Positions 23,269 through 35,334 of a DNA stretch of 64,000 bases are shown here, in pieces (position 1 is the stretch's first letter; each line of letters starts with the position of its first letter). The stretch is taken from positions 248,001 through 312,000 of the forward strand of contig NZ_PYGE01000005.1 of NCBI RefSeq assembly GCF_003014555.1, in the 5' to 3' direction. The position numbers and the translations under genes were made by a program. This DNA comes from Haloactinopolyspora alba (GTDB lineage Bacteria > Actinomycetota > Actinomycetes > Jiangellales > Jiangellaceae). The notes under the pieces are model-generated. The model was not told the origin of the DNA. It made no database searches and was given only the letters and a program-made list of their open reading frames with translations.

Positions 23269-24845
23269 GCGCACACGAGTTGGTCCTACGCGGGGGCGTG
23301 CTGGTCGACGGAACCGGCGCCGGGTCGGTGCCGGCCGACGTCGCCGTGGACGGCGGCCGGGTCACGGACGTGGTCCCGCACCGCCGCGGGACCGACCGCC
23401 CGGAAGGGCACCGTGTCATCGACACTGACGGGTGCGTGATCGCGCCAGGGTTCATCGACCTGCACTCGCACGCCGACTTCAGCCTGCAGGGATGGCCGGC
23501 CGCGACGTCGCAGCTGCCGCAGGGCGTCACCACGCTGCTGGGCGGCAACTGCGGTTGGTCGCCGTTCCCGGTCGCCGATCTCGCGGAACTGCGGGCGTCC
23601 ACCGCGTTCTTCGACCCGGAGCTGAGCTGGGAGTGGACGGACGGCGGCGGGTTCGCGGCGGCGGTGGACGCGGTCCGCCCGGCGGTGAACCTCGCGCTGC
23701 AGGCCGGGCACTCGTCGCTGCGGCTCGCGGCGATGGGCGGCGACGAGCGGCCGGCGGCCGGCGACGACATCGCACGGATGGACGCGCTGCTGGCCGCGGC
23801 CGCGGGCGACGGTGCCCACGGGTTCTCCACCGGGCTCATCTATGCGCCGGGCGCGTACGCCGACGCCGCCGAGGTGCGGGCGCTGGTCGCCGCCGCGGCG
23901 CGGCACGGCCTGCTGTACTCCACGCACATCCGCAACGAGTCCGACCGGCTGACCGCGGCCGTGACGGAGGCCGTCGACGCGGCCGAGGCCGCCGGTGCTC
24001 GGGTGCAGATCTCGCACCTCAAGGCGATGGGCCGCGCGCACCACGGAACGGTCTCGGCGGCCCTGGAGCTGATCGACGACGCGGCGGCGCGCGGCGTGGA
24101 CATCGCCGCCGACGTCTACCCGTACACCGCGTCCAGCACCACGCTGACCGCCCGGTTGCCCGGCTGGGCCATGGACGGCGGCCCGACGGGCCTGCTGCGG
24201 CGGCTCGCCGATCCGCCCGAGCGCGACCGCCTCGCGGCCGAGCTGCGCGCGCGGATCCGGCTGGACGCCGACGACGTCGTCATCGCCGAGCTCGGCGAGG
24301 GACCGTACCGCGACGCCGTCGGCTCCAGCATCGGCGACGTCGCGCGCCGGGACGGGGTCGACGCCGCCGAGACGACGCTGCGGGTGCTCGAGGCCCACGA
24401 CGCGGCGGTGGCGGTCGTGAACCACGGCATGAGCGAGGACGACGTCGCCACCGTGCTGCGGCACCCGCGCGTGGCCGTCGCCAGCGACGGCTGGGTGCTG
24501 CGCCCGTCCGGCAGCGGGCGTCCGCACCCGCGCAGTTTCGGCACGTTCCCGCGGGTTCTCGGCCGCTACGTGCGCGAACAGGGCGTGCTGACGCTGCCGG
24601 AGGCGGTGCGCAAGATGACGTCGCTGCCGGCATCGCGGCTGGGGCTGCACGACCGCGGTGTGGTGACGCCCGGAGCGGTGGCCGACGTCGTCGTGTTCGA
24701 TCCGGACACGGTGGCCGACCGGGCCACTTTCAAGGACCCGTGGCGGCTCGCCGAGGGTGTCCGCACGGTCCTGGTGACCGGTGAGGTGGCACTCGACGAC
24801 GGCGAGATCACCGACGTCCGCGCCGGCCGCGTCCTGCGGGCGTAG
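23265..24845 (+). CDS. N-acyl-D-amino-acid deacylase (D-aminoacylase, amidohydrolase superfamily)
   Basis: A 526-residue enzyme with the family hallmarks: GFIDLHSHADF (metal-binding HxH), TTLLGGNCGWSPFP, FSTGLIYAPGAYA, YSTHIRNES, ISHLKAMG and a late ASDGWVLRPSG. It removes N-acyl groups from D-amino acids. The length is slightly above the usual 480-500. It is the last gene of the operon, coupled to the serine hydrolase gene by an ATGA. Its product, a free D-amino acid, is the substrate expected for the GNAT enzyme at the start of the same operon. Confidence 0.92.
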   Translation: MSAHELVLRGGVLVDGTGAGSVPADVAVDGGRVTDVVPHRRGTDRPEGHRVIDTDGCVIAPGFIDLHSHADFSLQGWPAATSQLPQGVTTLLGGNCGWSPFPVADLAELRASTAFFDPELSWEWTDGGGFAAAVDAVRPAVNLALQAGHSSLRLAAMGGDERPAAGDDIARMDALLAAAAGDGAHGFSTGLIYAPGAYADAAEVRALVAAAARHGLLYSTHIRNESDRLTAAVTEAVDAAEAAGARVQISHLKAMGRAHHGTVSAALELIDDAAARGVDIAADVYPYTASSTTLTARLPGWAMDGGPTGLLRRLADPPERDRLAAELRARIRLDADDVVIAELGEGPYRDAVGSSIGDVARRDGVDAAETTLRVLEAHDAAVAVVNHGMSEDDVATVLRHPRVAVASDGWVLRPSGSGRPHPRSFGTFPRVLGRYVREQGVLTLPEAVRKMTSLPASRLGLHDRGVVTPGAVADVVVFDPDTVADRATFKDPWRLAEGVRTVLVTGEVALDDGEITDVRAGRVLRA

Positions 24846-24882
24846 CGTATGTGCCTGGTGGGCTCGACATGGTTTTCAGGTG

Positions 24883-25737
24883 TCAGTCGGCGTAGACCTC
24901 GAGCTCGACGATGCGCGAGTAGGAGTGGTCGTTCGAGTCGTGGCTGACGACCCGTACCGCCTCGGCCGTCACCGTCGCGAAGGTCGAGGTGACATGGCCG
25001 TTAACGTTGCCGCGCACCTGGTCGACGGTGGTCCACGCGCCGTCGGTCAGCACCTGCAGGTCCCAGTCACGCAGGCCGTAGCCGGTAGCGGGAAACCGCT
25101 GCGAGTCGAGGGTGTGCAGCTCGACCCGGCTGATCGACGTGGGCTCGGCCAGCGTGACGCGGTAGGAGTCCGGGAACGCGCCGCGGGTCCCGTCGTTCCA
25201 GCCGGTCGCGGTGTTCCAGTCGGCGTCGTCGGTGTTGCCGTCGACGGCGCCGCAGGGGACGAAGTTGCCGTGTGTCGTCGACGCCGTGGCCCGCTCGCCG
25301 AGGGCGAGGTCGTCGCCGGGGCCCTTCGGTGGCAGTGGCAGCACCTCTACCGGCACGGTCAGCCGGGACCGGTCGGTGCTCAGCTGCACGTCGTAGCTGC
25401 CGGGCTCGGCGTCCCGGGGTGCGTGGATCGTGACGTCGGTGCTCACCGTGGTGTCCGGGTCGCGGGCGGGAAGCCAGGACGAGAACACCCGCCGGTCGAG
25501 GCGCAGCGGCGACTGCACGGAGAGCTCCATGTCGGCGTAGACGTCGTCGGCGCCGGTGTTGGTCATCGCGACCTCGAGGCTGTCGCCGTGCAGGCACGGC
25601 AGTCCGATGACCTCGACGGGCTGCTCCGACGCCGAGATCTCGACGTCGCTCGGCGGGCCGGGGCGTGCGGCCGCCGACGCGGCGACGCCGAGCACGGCGA
25701 CCGGGATCAGGGCGAGTGCGGCTTTCCGTCTGTTCAT
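24883..25737 (-). CDS. Secreted protein with NEW3-like and discoidin-like (F5/8 type C) domains
   Basis: Starts at the ATG at 25737 with GGAGG six bases upstream; 284 residues. The N-terminus MNRRKAALALIPVAVLG is a signal peptide. Residues about 40-140 form a beta-rich region with the NEW3-like TNTGADDVYADMEL and GSYDVQLSTD, and 155-284 look like a carbohydrate-binding discoidin domain (ERATASTTHGNF, DWNTATGWND, SRIVELEVYAD). It probably binds polysaccharide outside the cell. No catalytic domain is present. It follows phoD on the same strand with a 31-base gap and may share its transcript. Confidence 0.75.
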   Translation of the reverse strand: MNRRKAALALIPVAVLGVAASAAARPGPPSDVEISASEQPVEVIGLPCLHGDSLEVAMTNTGADDVYADMELSVQSPLRLDRRVFSSWLPARDPDTTVSTDVTIHAPRDAEPGSYDVQLSTDRSRLTVPVEVLPLPPKGPGDDLALGERATASTTHGNFVPCGAVDGNTDDADWNTATGWNDGTRGAFPDSYRVTLAEPTSISRVELHTLDSQRFPATGYGLRDWDLQVLTDGAWTTVDQVRGNVNGHVTSTFATVTAEAVRVVSHDSNDHSYSRIVELEVYAD

Positions 25738-25768
25738 CGATGGCCTCCGGAAGTCGGTGCCGGCCACG

Positions 25769-27385
25769 TCAGGCCCGGTTGATGGTCGGGTCGCCGTCCT
25801 CGACGGCCAGGCGGGAACGGGTGGTGACGGTTCCGTCGGGCTCGGTGACCTTGTCGGCCACCCGGTAGTCGGCCACCCACTGCTGTGGCGTCACCTCGCA
25901 GCGCACGTAGCCGCGCTGGAAGTTGTGGAACTTCACGTGCGGGTTCTCGGCGAGGATCGTGAGCCCGCCCTGATCGTGGTCCGTGCCGTCGCGCCCGGAA
26001 CTGATCGAGGTGCCGACGAACTCCGTCCCGACCGGCGCGGCGGCCTCGTCGGCGTAGTCGGCCTTGAGCTCCGAGGCGACGCTGCGGTGCAGATCCCCCG
26101 CGACGCTGACCAGGTTGCGCACGCCGGCGTCGCGGGCGCCGCCGACGATGCGCCGGCGCGAGGCGACGTAACCGTCCCAGGTGTCCATCGGCACGACGAC
26201 GTCCGGGCCCTCGCGGGTGTCCAGCTGGGCGATCGCGGTCTGGTGTGCCAGCACCTCCCAGCGCGCGGACCGCTCGGCCATCCCGTCGAGCAGCCACCGC
26301 TCCTGCTCGTCGCCGGTGATGGTGCGGCCCGGGTCGAGCGAACCCGGGTTGGGCGGGTCCTGGCCGTCGCCGGCTGCCTGGTCGTCGCGGTACTGCCGGG
26401 TGTCCAGCACGTTGAACCGGACCAGGTCGCCGTACTGGAACCGGCGGTAGAGCTGCAGGTCGGGTCCGGTCGGCGACTGGGTCATCCGCAGCGGCATGTG
26501 CTCCCAGTAGGCGCGGAACGCGTTGGCGCGGCGGATCAGGAACTCGTCTTCCGGAGCGTTGTTCTCCGAGATGGGCCCGGCCCAGTTGTTCTCCACCTCG
26601 TGGTCGTCCATCGTGACGATCCACGGGGCGCTGGCGTGCGCGTCCTGCAGGTCCGGGTCGGTGCGGTACAGCGCGTAGCGGCCGCGGTAGTCGTCCAGCG
26701 TGACCGTCTCGCGGGTGAACTCGGCGGGCACCGGCTGCTGCCGCACCCCGGAGTCGGCGCCGACGCCCATCTCGTAGATGTAGTCACCGAGGTGGAAGAC
26801 GACGTCGTGGTCGTGCCTGGCCAGGTCGCGGTAGGCCGTGTAGAACCCCTCCCACCAGGCCTGGCACGAGGCGAAGGCGAACGACAGCCCGGCGACGGCG
26901 GCGCCCGCGGCCGGCGCGGTGCGCGTCCGCCCGACCGGGCTGACGTGCCGGCCGACCCGGAACCGGTAGTAGTAGTGCCGCCACGGGCGAAGGCCGGTGA
27001 CGTCGACGTGCACGCTGTACGACGCCTCGCGGCGAGCCCGCATCGTGCCCCGGCGCACGATCCGGCTGAACCGTTCGTCCTCGGCGACCTGCCACTGCAC
27101 CATGACCGGCCGCGGCCCGAGCCCGCCGAACGGCTCCAGCGGCTCCGGCGCGAGCCGGGTCCAGATCACGACGGCGTCGCTGAGCGGGTCGCCGGACGCG
27201 ACGCCCAGCGTGAACGGGTCGTGCTTCAACGCGTCCTGCCTGGCGCCCCACGCGGCGGAGTTGCCGGGCAGGTCGCCAGTGAGCGCGAGCCCTGCGGCGG
27301 CTCCGGTGACGGCGAGGAAACGGCGGCGGCTGGCGGCGGTGCGGGCGAGGTCGGTCGGATCGGTTGCAGATCGCTCGTCTGTCAC
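25769..27385 (-). CDS. phoD: PhoD-family alkaline phosphatase/phosphodiesterase, Tat-exported
   Basis: From the GTG at 27385 the protein has 538 residues. The twin-arginine signal is ASRRRFLAVTG. It has the PhoD metal-binding sequence set: FASCQAWW, VFHLGDYIYE, MDDHEVENNW and a later SVAGDLHRSV. It releases phosphate from phosphomono- or diesters outside the cell, usually with calcium and iron. A PHO box was not identified upstream. The start is uncertain because no strong ribosome site precedes the GTG. Confidence 0.88.
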   Translation of the reverse strand: MTDERSATDPTDLARTAASRRRFLAVTGAAAGLALTGDLPGNSAAWGARQDALKHDPFTLGVASGDPLSDAVVIWTRLAPEPLEPFGGLGPRPVMVQWQVAEDERFSRIVRRGTMRARREASYSVHVDVTGLRPWRHYYYRFRVGRHVSPVGRTRTAPAAGAAVAGLSFAFASCQAWWEGFYTAYRDLARHDHDVVFHLGDYIYEMGVGADSGVRQQPVPAEFTRETVTLDDYRGRYALYRTDPDLQDAHASAPWIVTMDDHEVENNWAGPISENNAPEDEFLIRRANAFRAYWEHMPLRMTQSPTGPDLQLYRRFQYGDLVRFNVLDTRQYRDDQAAGDGQDPPNPGSLDPGRTITGDEQERWLLDGMAERSARWEVLAHQTAIAQLDTREGPDVVVPMDTWDGYVASRRRIVGGARDAGVRNLVSVAGDLHRSVASELKADYADEAAAPVGTEFVGTSISSGRDGTDHDQGGLTILAENPHVKFHNFQRGYVRCEVTPQQWVADYRVADKVTEPDGTVTTRSRLAVEDGDPTINRA

Positions 27386-27586
27386 GGAACAGAGCAGATC
27401 ATCGCGAATCGTCGCTGCCGAGACTCGGCGGTGACATTCGGGCGAACTGTCCCGTGCGATCAGATCACTCGGCGGCGACCGCCCGCACGCAGCATCGTCC
27501 ATCCCCCGGGTCGAGAACCATCGTGTGGCTCGTGGCCGCAGCTCCCTCGGCCACGCCGCGCAGGCGGCGCCGCGCGCGACGTCGGG

Positions 27587-27750
27587 GATCAGGTGACCGA
27601 TCGAGGCTGTGCGCCCACGTCGTGTCACCTGATCGTTTTCTGCCCACATGTTGGAGGTGATCAGGTGACGTTCAGGGCCGGATCTGCTCAGAACTGTCAC
27701 CTGATCGCCGCCTCCTTGACGATCAGGTGCGAAAACGACGATCAGGTGAC
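27587..27750. repeat. Array of six GATCAGGTGAC elements in the phoD-mfd intergenic region
   Basis: Copies at 27587-27597 (+), 27624-27634 (-), 27659-27669 (+), 27696-27706 (-), 27721-27731 (+, imperfect) and 27740-27750 (+). Copies one and two, and three and four, form inverted pairs with exactly 26 bases between arms, and the two pairs are offset by 72 bases. A CTGATCGTTTTC stretch is mirrored by GAAAACGA just before the last copy. The 495-base gap 27386-27880 holds nothing else recognisable. Confidence 0.8.
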
Positions 27751-27880
27751 CAGGAGCGGCGGGTCCGAGGGCGCTGCCGACGGGGCTCGGACGTTGTCGG
27801 TGCGGCGGCGTATTCTCGTAGAGGTCACCCCCGCTCCGTCCTGGTTCGGGGGCGTGTTCGCGTGCCCGGCAGGGGAAGTC

Positions 27881-31519
<3,639 letters not shown>

Positions 31520-31556
31520 GATGCGTCCGGCGGACCACCCGACGAAGAGGATCAAC

Positions 31557-32192
31557 GTGTCGACAACTCGCCGTATCGTGCCCGCAGCGCTGGCTGTCGC
31601 TGCCGTCGTCGCGCTCTCGGCCTGCGACTCCGACCAGGTCGGCGCCGCCGCCGTCGTCGACGGCGAGCGGTTCACCGTTTCGGAGCTGCAGGACCAGGTC
31701 AAGGAGTCGCAACAGCTCGAGGGCTTCGACGTGCGGGCCGCGGGCGGCGTGTCCGGGTTCCAGCGTGAGTTGCTGACCCGGCACATCCAGCACGAGATCT
31801 TCCTGCGCCTCGCCGAGCGGGAGAACATCGACATCACCCAGGCTCAGATCGACGACGCCATCGAGCGGTTCGAGAGCCAGTCGCCCGACGGCAACCTGGG
31901 CCCGGCGCTGGCGCAGAACGGCTACACGCGCGAGAGCTTCCGCGCCGGGCTGACCGACCAGCTCATCGTCCAGGAGTACACCTCGCGGACCGGCGCCGAC
32001 CAGGCCGCGGTGACCCAGGCGCTGGTCGACCTCGGCGAGCAGCTGAACATCGAGGTCAACCCCCGTTACGGCAGCTGGGGCGACCAGCTCGCGGTCACCG
32101 ACGACAGCGGGTCCATCTCCGAGCCCGAGAACTCCGGCAGCACGCCGACTCCGGGGCAGACGCCGCCACCGGCTGCGCCGCCGGCACAGTGA
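31557..32192 (+). CDS. SurA-like N-terminal domain lipoprotein
   Basis: The GTG at 31557 with GAAGAGG upstream gives 211 residues. The signal ends in a lipobox (VALSAC), so the mature protein is lipid-anchored at Cys23 or nearby. It continues AAVVDGERFTVSELQDQVKE, the typical start of SurA/PpiC-type chaperones, but no parvulin isomerase domain follows and the end is a proline-rich tail. It likely helps fold exported proteins. It is placed between mfd and mazG as in many relatives, and its stop overlaps the mazG start. Confidence 0.87.
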   Translation: MSTTRRIVPAALAVAAVVALSACDSDQVGAAAVVDGERFTVSELQDQVKESQQLEGFDVRAAGGVSGFQRELLTRHIQHEIFLRLAERENIDITQAQIDDAIERFESQSPDGNLGPALAQNGYTRESFRAGLTDQLIVQEYTSRTGADQAAVTQALVDLGEQLNIEVNPRYGSWGDQLAVTDDSGSISEPENSGSTPTPGQTPPPAAPPAQ

Positions 32193-33196
32193 CCGAAGCG
32201 CGGGCCGCCGCCCCCTCGGGTGACGCGCGGCTGGTGCTGCTGGCGACCAGTGCCCGGGTCGCGCCCGGGCTGCTCAGCGCCGCGGCATGGGATGCGCTGC
32301 GCTCGGGCACGGTGTGCGCCGCCGACGAGTCGCATCCGCAGCTGCCGGCGGTCCGCGCGGCCGGCGTGCGGGTCCGCTGCGACGTGCCGGCCGACGCCGG
32401 CGCGCTGCTCGACCTGGTGGAGTCCGGCCCGGTGGTGTGGCTGCTCGCGCCGGAAGGCGACGACGAGTTGGTGGCGGCGGTGCGTGCGGAGGCCGGGGCG
32501 CGGGGGACGCGAGCGCCCGGGGTCGAGGTGCTGGACGGCTCGTACGACGTGCCCGGGGCACGGCTGCTGGACCTCGTCTCGGTCATGGACCGGTTGCGCT
32601 CACCGGGCGGATGCCCGTGGGACGCCGATCAGACGCACCGCAGTCTGGCGACGTACCTGGTCGAGGAGACCTACGAGACGCTCGAGGCCATCGAGACCGG
32701 CGACGACGCTGCACTGCGCGAAGAGCTCGGTGACCTGCTGCTGCAGGTGATGTTCCACGCGCGCATCGCCGAGGAACGGCCCGCCGGCGCGTGGTCGGTC
32801 GACGATGTGGCGGCCGACATCACCGCCAAGCTGGTGCGACGGCACCCGCACGTGTTCGCCGACACCGAGGTCACCGGAGCCGACGACGTCGGCGACCGCT
32901 GGGAGGTGCTGAAGCGCGCGGAGAAGCAGCGCGACTCCGCCATGGACGGCGTGCCGCTCGCCCAGCCGGCGCTGTCGCTGGCGAGCAAGGTGCTGCACCG
33001 CACCGAGAAGGCGCGGGTCGACGTCCGGGCGCCCGAAGCCGAGTTGCCGTCGCTGCCGGACGCCGATGCGGTGGGTGACGTGCTGCTGGCCGCCGTCGCG
33101 GCCGCGCGTTCCCAGGGCATCGACGCCGAGCAGGCGCTGCGCGACGCCGTCCGCCGCTTCATCGCCACCGTCCACACCACAGAGCGTGAAGAATGA
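32189..33196 (+). CDS. mazG: Nucleoside triphosphate pyrophosphohydrolase MazG
   Basis: A 335-residue protein with a GTG start overlapping the previous stop. The first 115 residues are an extension commonly seen in actinobacterial MazG. Then come the MazG motifs MDRLRSPGGCPWDADQTH, VEETYETLEAIE (ExxE metal pattern) and LREELGDLLLQVMFHARIA, and the WEVLKRAEK motif. It hydrolyses noncanonical or damaged NTPs. Its stop codon lies within copy B of the dispersed repeat. Confidence 0.93.
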   Translation: MTEARAAAPSGDARLVLLATSARVAPGLLSAAAWDALRSGTVCAADESHPQLPAVRAAGVRVRCDVPADAGALLDLVESGPVVWLLAPEGDDELVAAVRAEAGARGTRAPGVEVLDGSYDVPGARLLDLVSVMDRLRSPGGCPWDADQTHRSLATYLVEETYETLEAIETGDDAALREELGDLLLQVMFHARIAEERPAGAWSVDDVAADITAKLVRRHPHVFADTEVTGADDVGDRWEVLKRAEKQRDSAMDGVPLAQPALSLASKVLHRTEKARVDVRAPEAELPSLPDADAVGDVLLAAVAAARSQGIDAEQALRDAVRRFIATVHTTEREE

Positions 33197-33268
33197 CCAC
33201 GTTCACCATGGAATTCCATGCGTCACCACCCCTGCAGGCCTGGTGACGCGTGCAATCGCCTGGTGACG
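33191..33268 (+). repeat. Dispersed 78-bp repeat, copy B
   Basis: Contains the palindrome CATGGAATTCCATG, a perfect nine-base hairpin GCGTCACCA/TGGTGACGC (loop of 12), and a second CCTGGTGACG arm. The mazG stop codon is inside its first six bases and the likely start codon of the next gene (33250) lies within it. Confidence 0.9.
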
Positions 33269-34140
33269 TACCGCCGGAGGTTGACACCGACGACGAAGCC
33301 GCCGGTGCCGGTCGTGACGTCCGCGCCGACCCGCGCGCCGGCCTGCGCGCCGACTGCGCCAACTGTGCCGGCTTGTGCTGCGTCGCGCTGCCGTTCACCG
33401 CGTCGGCCGACTTCGCCATCGACAAACCGGCCGGTGAGCCCTGCACCCACCTGCGGGCAGACTTCCGGTGCGGCATCCACACCCGGCTCCGGGCCGACGG
33501 ATTCCCAGGGTGTGCGGTCTTCGACTGTTTCGGGGCCGGCCAACAGGTCACCCGGACCACGTTCGGAGGGCATGACTGGCGGCAGGACGCCGGCACTGCA
33601 CGTCGGATGTTCGGCGTGTTCGGGGTGATGCGCCAGCTGCACGAGCTGCTCTGGTACCTGGCCGATGCGCAGTCGCGCCCGCAGACGCTGCCGATCCGGC
33701 CCGACCTGCACCAGGCACGGCAGGAGCTCGAGCGGCTGACCGAGAGCCACACGGACGTCCTGCTCGAGACGGACGTCGCGGACCGGCGCGGTGAGGTCGA
33801 CGTGCTGCTGCAGCGTGCCAGCGAGCTGGTGCGCGCCGACGCCACGGCTGCCGCCCCGGGCGCGGGCCGGGAGTTGCGGCGGGCCGACCTCGTCGGCGCC
33901 CGGCTGAACGGCGCGGATCTACGCGGCGCCGACCTGCGCGGAGCGCTGCTGATCGCGGCCGACCTGAGCGGCGCCGATCTGCGCTCGGCCGACGTCATCG
34001 GCGCGGACTTCCGCGACGCGGTGCTGGCCGGTGCCGATCTGACCGACAGCATCTTCCTGACGCAGGCACAGGTGAACGCCGCCCGCGGCGACGCGGCGAC
34101 GGCTCTTCCGGCTGCGGTTGCCCGCCCCGATCACTGGTAG
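33250..34140 (+). CDS. Cysteine-cluster protein with C-terminal pentapeptide repeats
   Basis: A 296-residue protein from a GTG at 33250, which lies inside repeat copy B; no other in-frame start precedes the cysteine cluster. Residues about 35-100 hold a CxxCxxxCC cluster (CANCAGLCC) and further Cys/His (FRCGIH, GFPGCAVFDCFG), suggesting bound metal. Residues about 210-272 are about a dozen pentapeptide repeats of the A(D/N)LxG type (GADLRGADLRG), expected to form a right-handed beta helix. A middle helical region links the two. Pentapeptide proteins can mimic DNA and protect gyrase; whether this one does is unknown. Confidence 0.82.
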   Translation: MQSPGDVPPEVDTDDEAAGAGRDVRADPRAGLRADCANCAGLCCVALPFTASADFAIDKPAGEPCTHLRADFRCGIHTRLRADGFPGCAVFDCFGAGQQVTRTTFGGHDWRQDAGTARRMFGVFGVMRQLHELLWYLADAQSRPQTLPIRPDLHQARQELERLTESHTDVLLETDVADRRGEVDVLLQRASELVRADATAAAPGAGRELRRADLVGARLNGADLRGADLRGALLIAADLSGADLRSADVIGADFRDAVLAGADLTDSIFLTQAQVNAARGDAATALPAAVARPDHW

Positions 34141-34251
34141 CCCTGTGGGCTCGAGCCGTGGCGGAACTCGCGCGGCCTGTGCGAACGTTGCACTGTTGGC
34201 GACGAGATATGTTCCGCAGACCTGCCGACCTCGACGAGAGGATCCATCACC

Positions 34252-34641
34252 GTGACTTGTCCGAAATGCAGTGGATCGATGCGCACGTTCGACCGGTTGG
34301 GCGTGCACGTCGAACAGTGCCAGAGCTGCAAAGGCATCTTCCTTGATTACGGTGAGCTCGAACAGATCGTCACCGCCGAACAGCAGTACAACGAGGACCC
34401 GCCGCCGCTGGAGTACGGGGCCGGCGGACCGGCGCAGGCACCGACACAGGGTCGCGGGCGTCCGGACTCTCCGGCGCCGTACCGCGGCCGTTCCGACAGC
34501 CCGTCGCCGTACGGGGGACGCAAGGACAGTCCCGGCCCGTTCGGCGGAGGGCTCGGCGGACTCGGCGGTGGCCGTCGCGACTCGCCGCGTCCGGGCGGCA
34601 AGAAGCGTAAGAAAAGCATGTTCGAGCAGCTCTTCGACTGA
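34252..34641 (+). CDS. TFIIB-type zinc-ribbon protein with repetitive tail
   Basis: The GTG at 34252 has GAGAGG upstream; 129 residues. The first 45 residues are a compact zinc ribbon with CPKC and CQSC pairs and FLDYGELEQI. The rest is a low-complexity tail rich in glycine, proline, serine and arginine with repeated (R/K)xDSP units (GRPDSPAPY, GRSDSPSPY, GRKDSPGPF), ending in KKRKKSMFEQLFD. The role is unknown; the ribbon suggests a nucleic-acid or protein-binding function. Confidence 0.8.
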   Translation: MTCPKCSGSMRTFDRLGVHVEQCQSCKGIFLDYGELEQIVTAEQQYNEDPPPLEYGAGGPAQAPTQGRGRPDSPAPYRGRSDSPSPYGGRKDSPGPFGGGLGGLGGGRRDSPRPGGKKRKKSMFEQLFD

Positions 34642-34650
34642 CCGCCGCCG

Positions 34651-35316
34651 GTGAATCCACTGGTCTGTGACCGATGCGGCGAGCGCGCCGACGACGTCAC
34701 GGTGCTCGCCGGGCAGCAGCCACCGGCCGTGCGCTGCCCGGCGTGCGGTCACGAGCAGCCGTTCCGGCGGCTGCCGCTGTACTGTGTGACCGGGCCCAGC
34801 GGCACCGGCAAGTCCACGGTGGCCCGGTTGCTGCTCGAGACGCTCGCGCCGCGGTATGTCGTGGTCGAGCAGGACGTGCTGTGGCAGGCGGGTCTGCGTG
34901 ACGACGAGCCCGACCACCGCACCTTCCGCTCGGCATGGCTGCGGATGGCGGCGATGATCCATCAGAGCGGGCGCCCGGTGGTGCTGTGTGGCACGGTCGT
35001 GCCTCCGGAGATCGAACCGCTGCCCGAGCGCGCGCTGTTCTCGGACGTCGCGTACCTGTCGCTGATGTGCGAACCGGACGAGCTGGCGGCACGGTTGCGC
35101 GCGCGGCCGGCGTGGCGGGAGTGGGACGAGCCGCGGATCGCCGAGATGCTGGACTACAGCGCCTGGGTGAGCAAAGAGGCCGCGTCGATGCACCCACCCG
35201 TCACCCTGCTGGACACCACGGACGTGCCGGTCGAACGGACCGCCGCGTCGGTGGTGTCCTGGCTGCACGCTCACGAGCCGCAACTCGATGACGAGGGCCG
35301 GCAGGTTGCCGTGTGA
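34651..35316 (+). CDS. P-loop nucleoside/AAA kinase with N-terminal zinc-finger-like motif
   Basis: A 221-residue protein. The first 38 residues carry two CxxC pairs (VCDRCGE, CPACGHE), then a P-loop VTGPSGTGKSTVAR at about 47-60. The shape resembles small AAA/kinase proteins related to shikimate or gluconate kinases, with a basic region LRARPAWREW near 150 that could form a lid. The substrate is not predictable. It lies ten bases after the zinc-ribbon gene on the same strand, so the pair may be cotranscribed. Confidence 0.78.
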   Translation: MNPLVCDRCGERADDVTVLAGQQPPAVRCPACGHEQPFRRLPLYCVTGPSGTGKSTVARLLLETLAPRYVVVEQDVLWQAGLRDDEPDHRTFRSAWLRMAAMIHQSGRPVVLCGTVVPPEIEPLPERALFSDVAYLSLMCEPDELAARLRARPAWREWDEPRIAEMLDYSAWVSKEAASMHPPVTLLDTTDVPVERTAASVVSWLHAHEPQLDDEGRQVAV

Positions 35317-35334
35317 ACACTGGCGTCGAGTGGC

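Noticed and set aside
27587..27750. Possible CRISPR array
   Set aside because: The repeated unit is only 11 bases, alternates in orientation and varies in spacing after the fourth copy. No cas genes are present.
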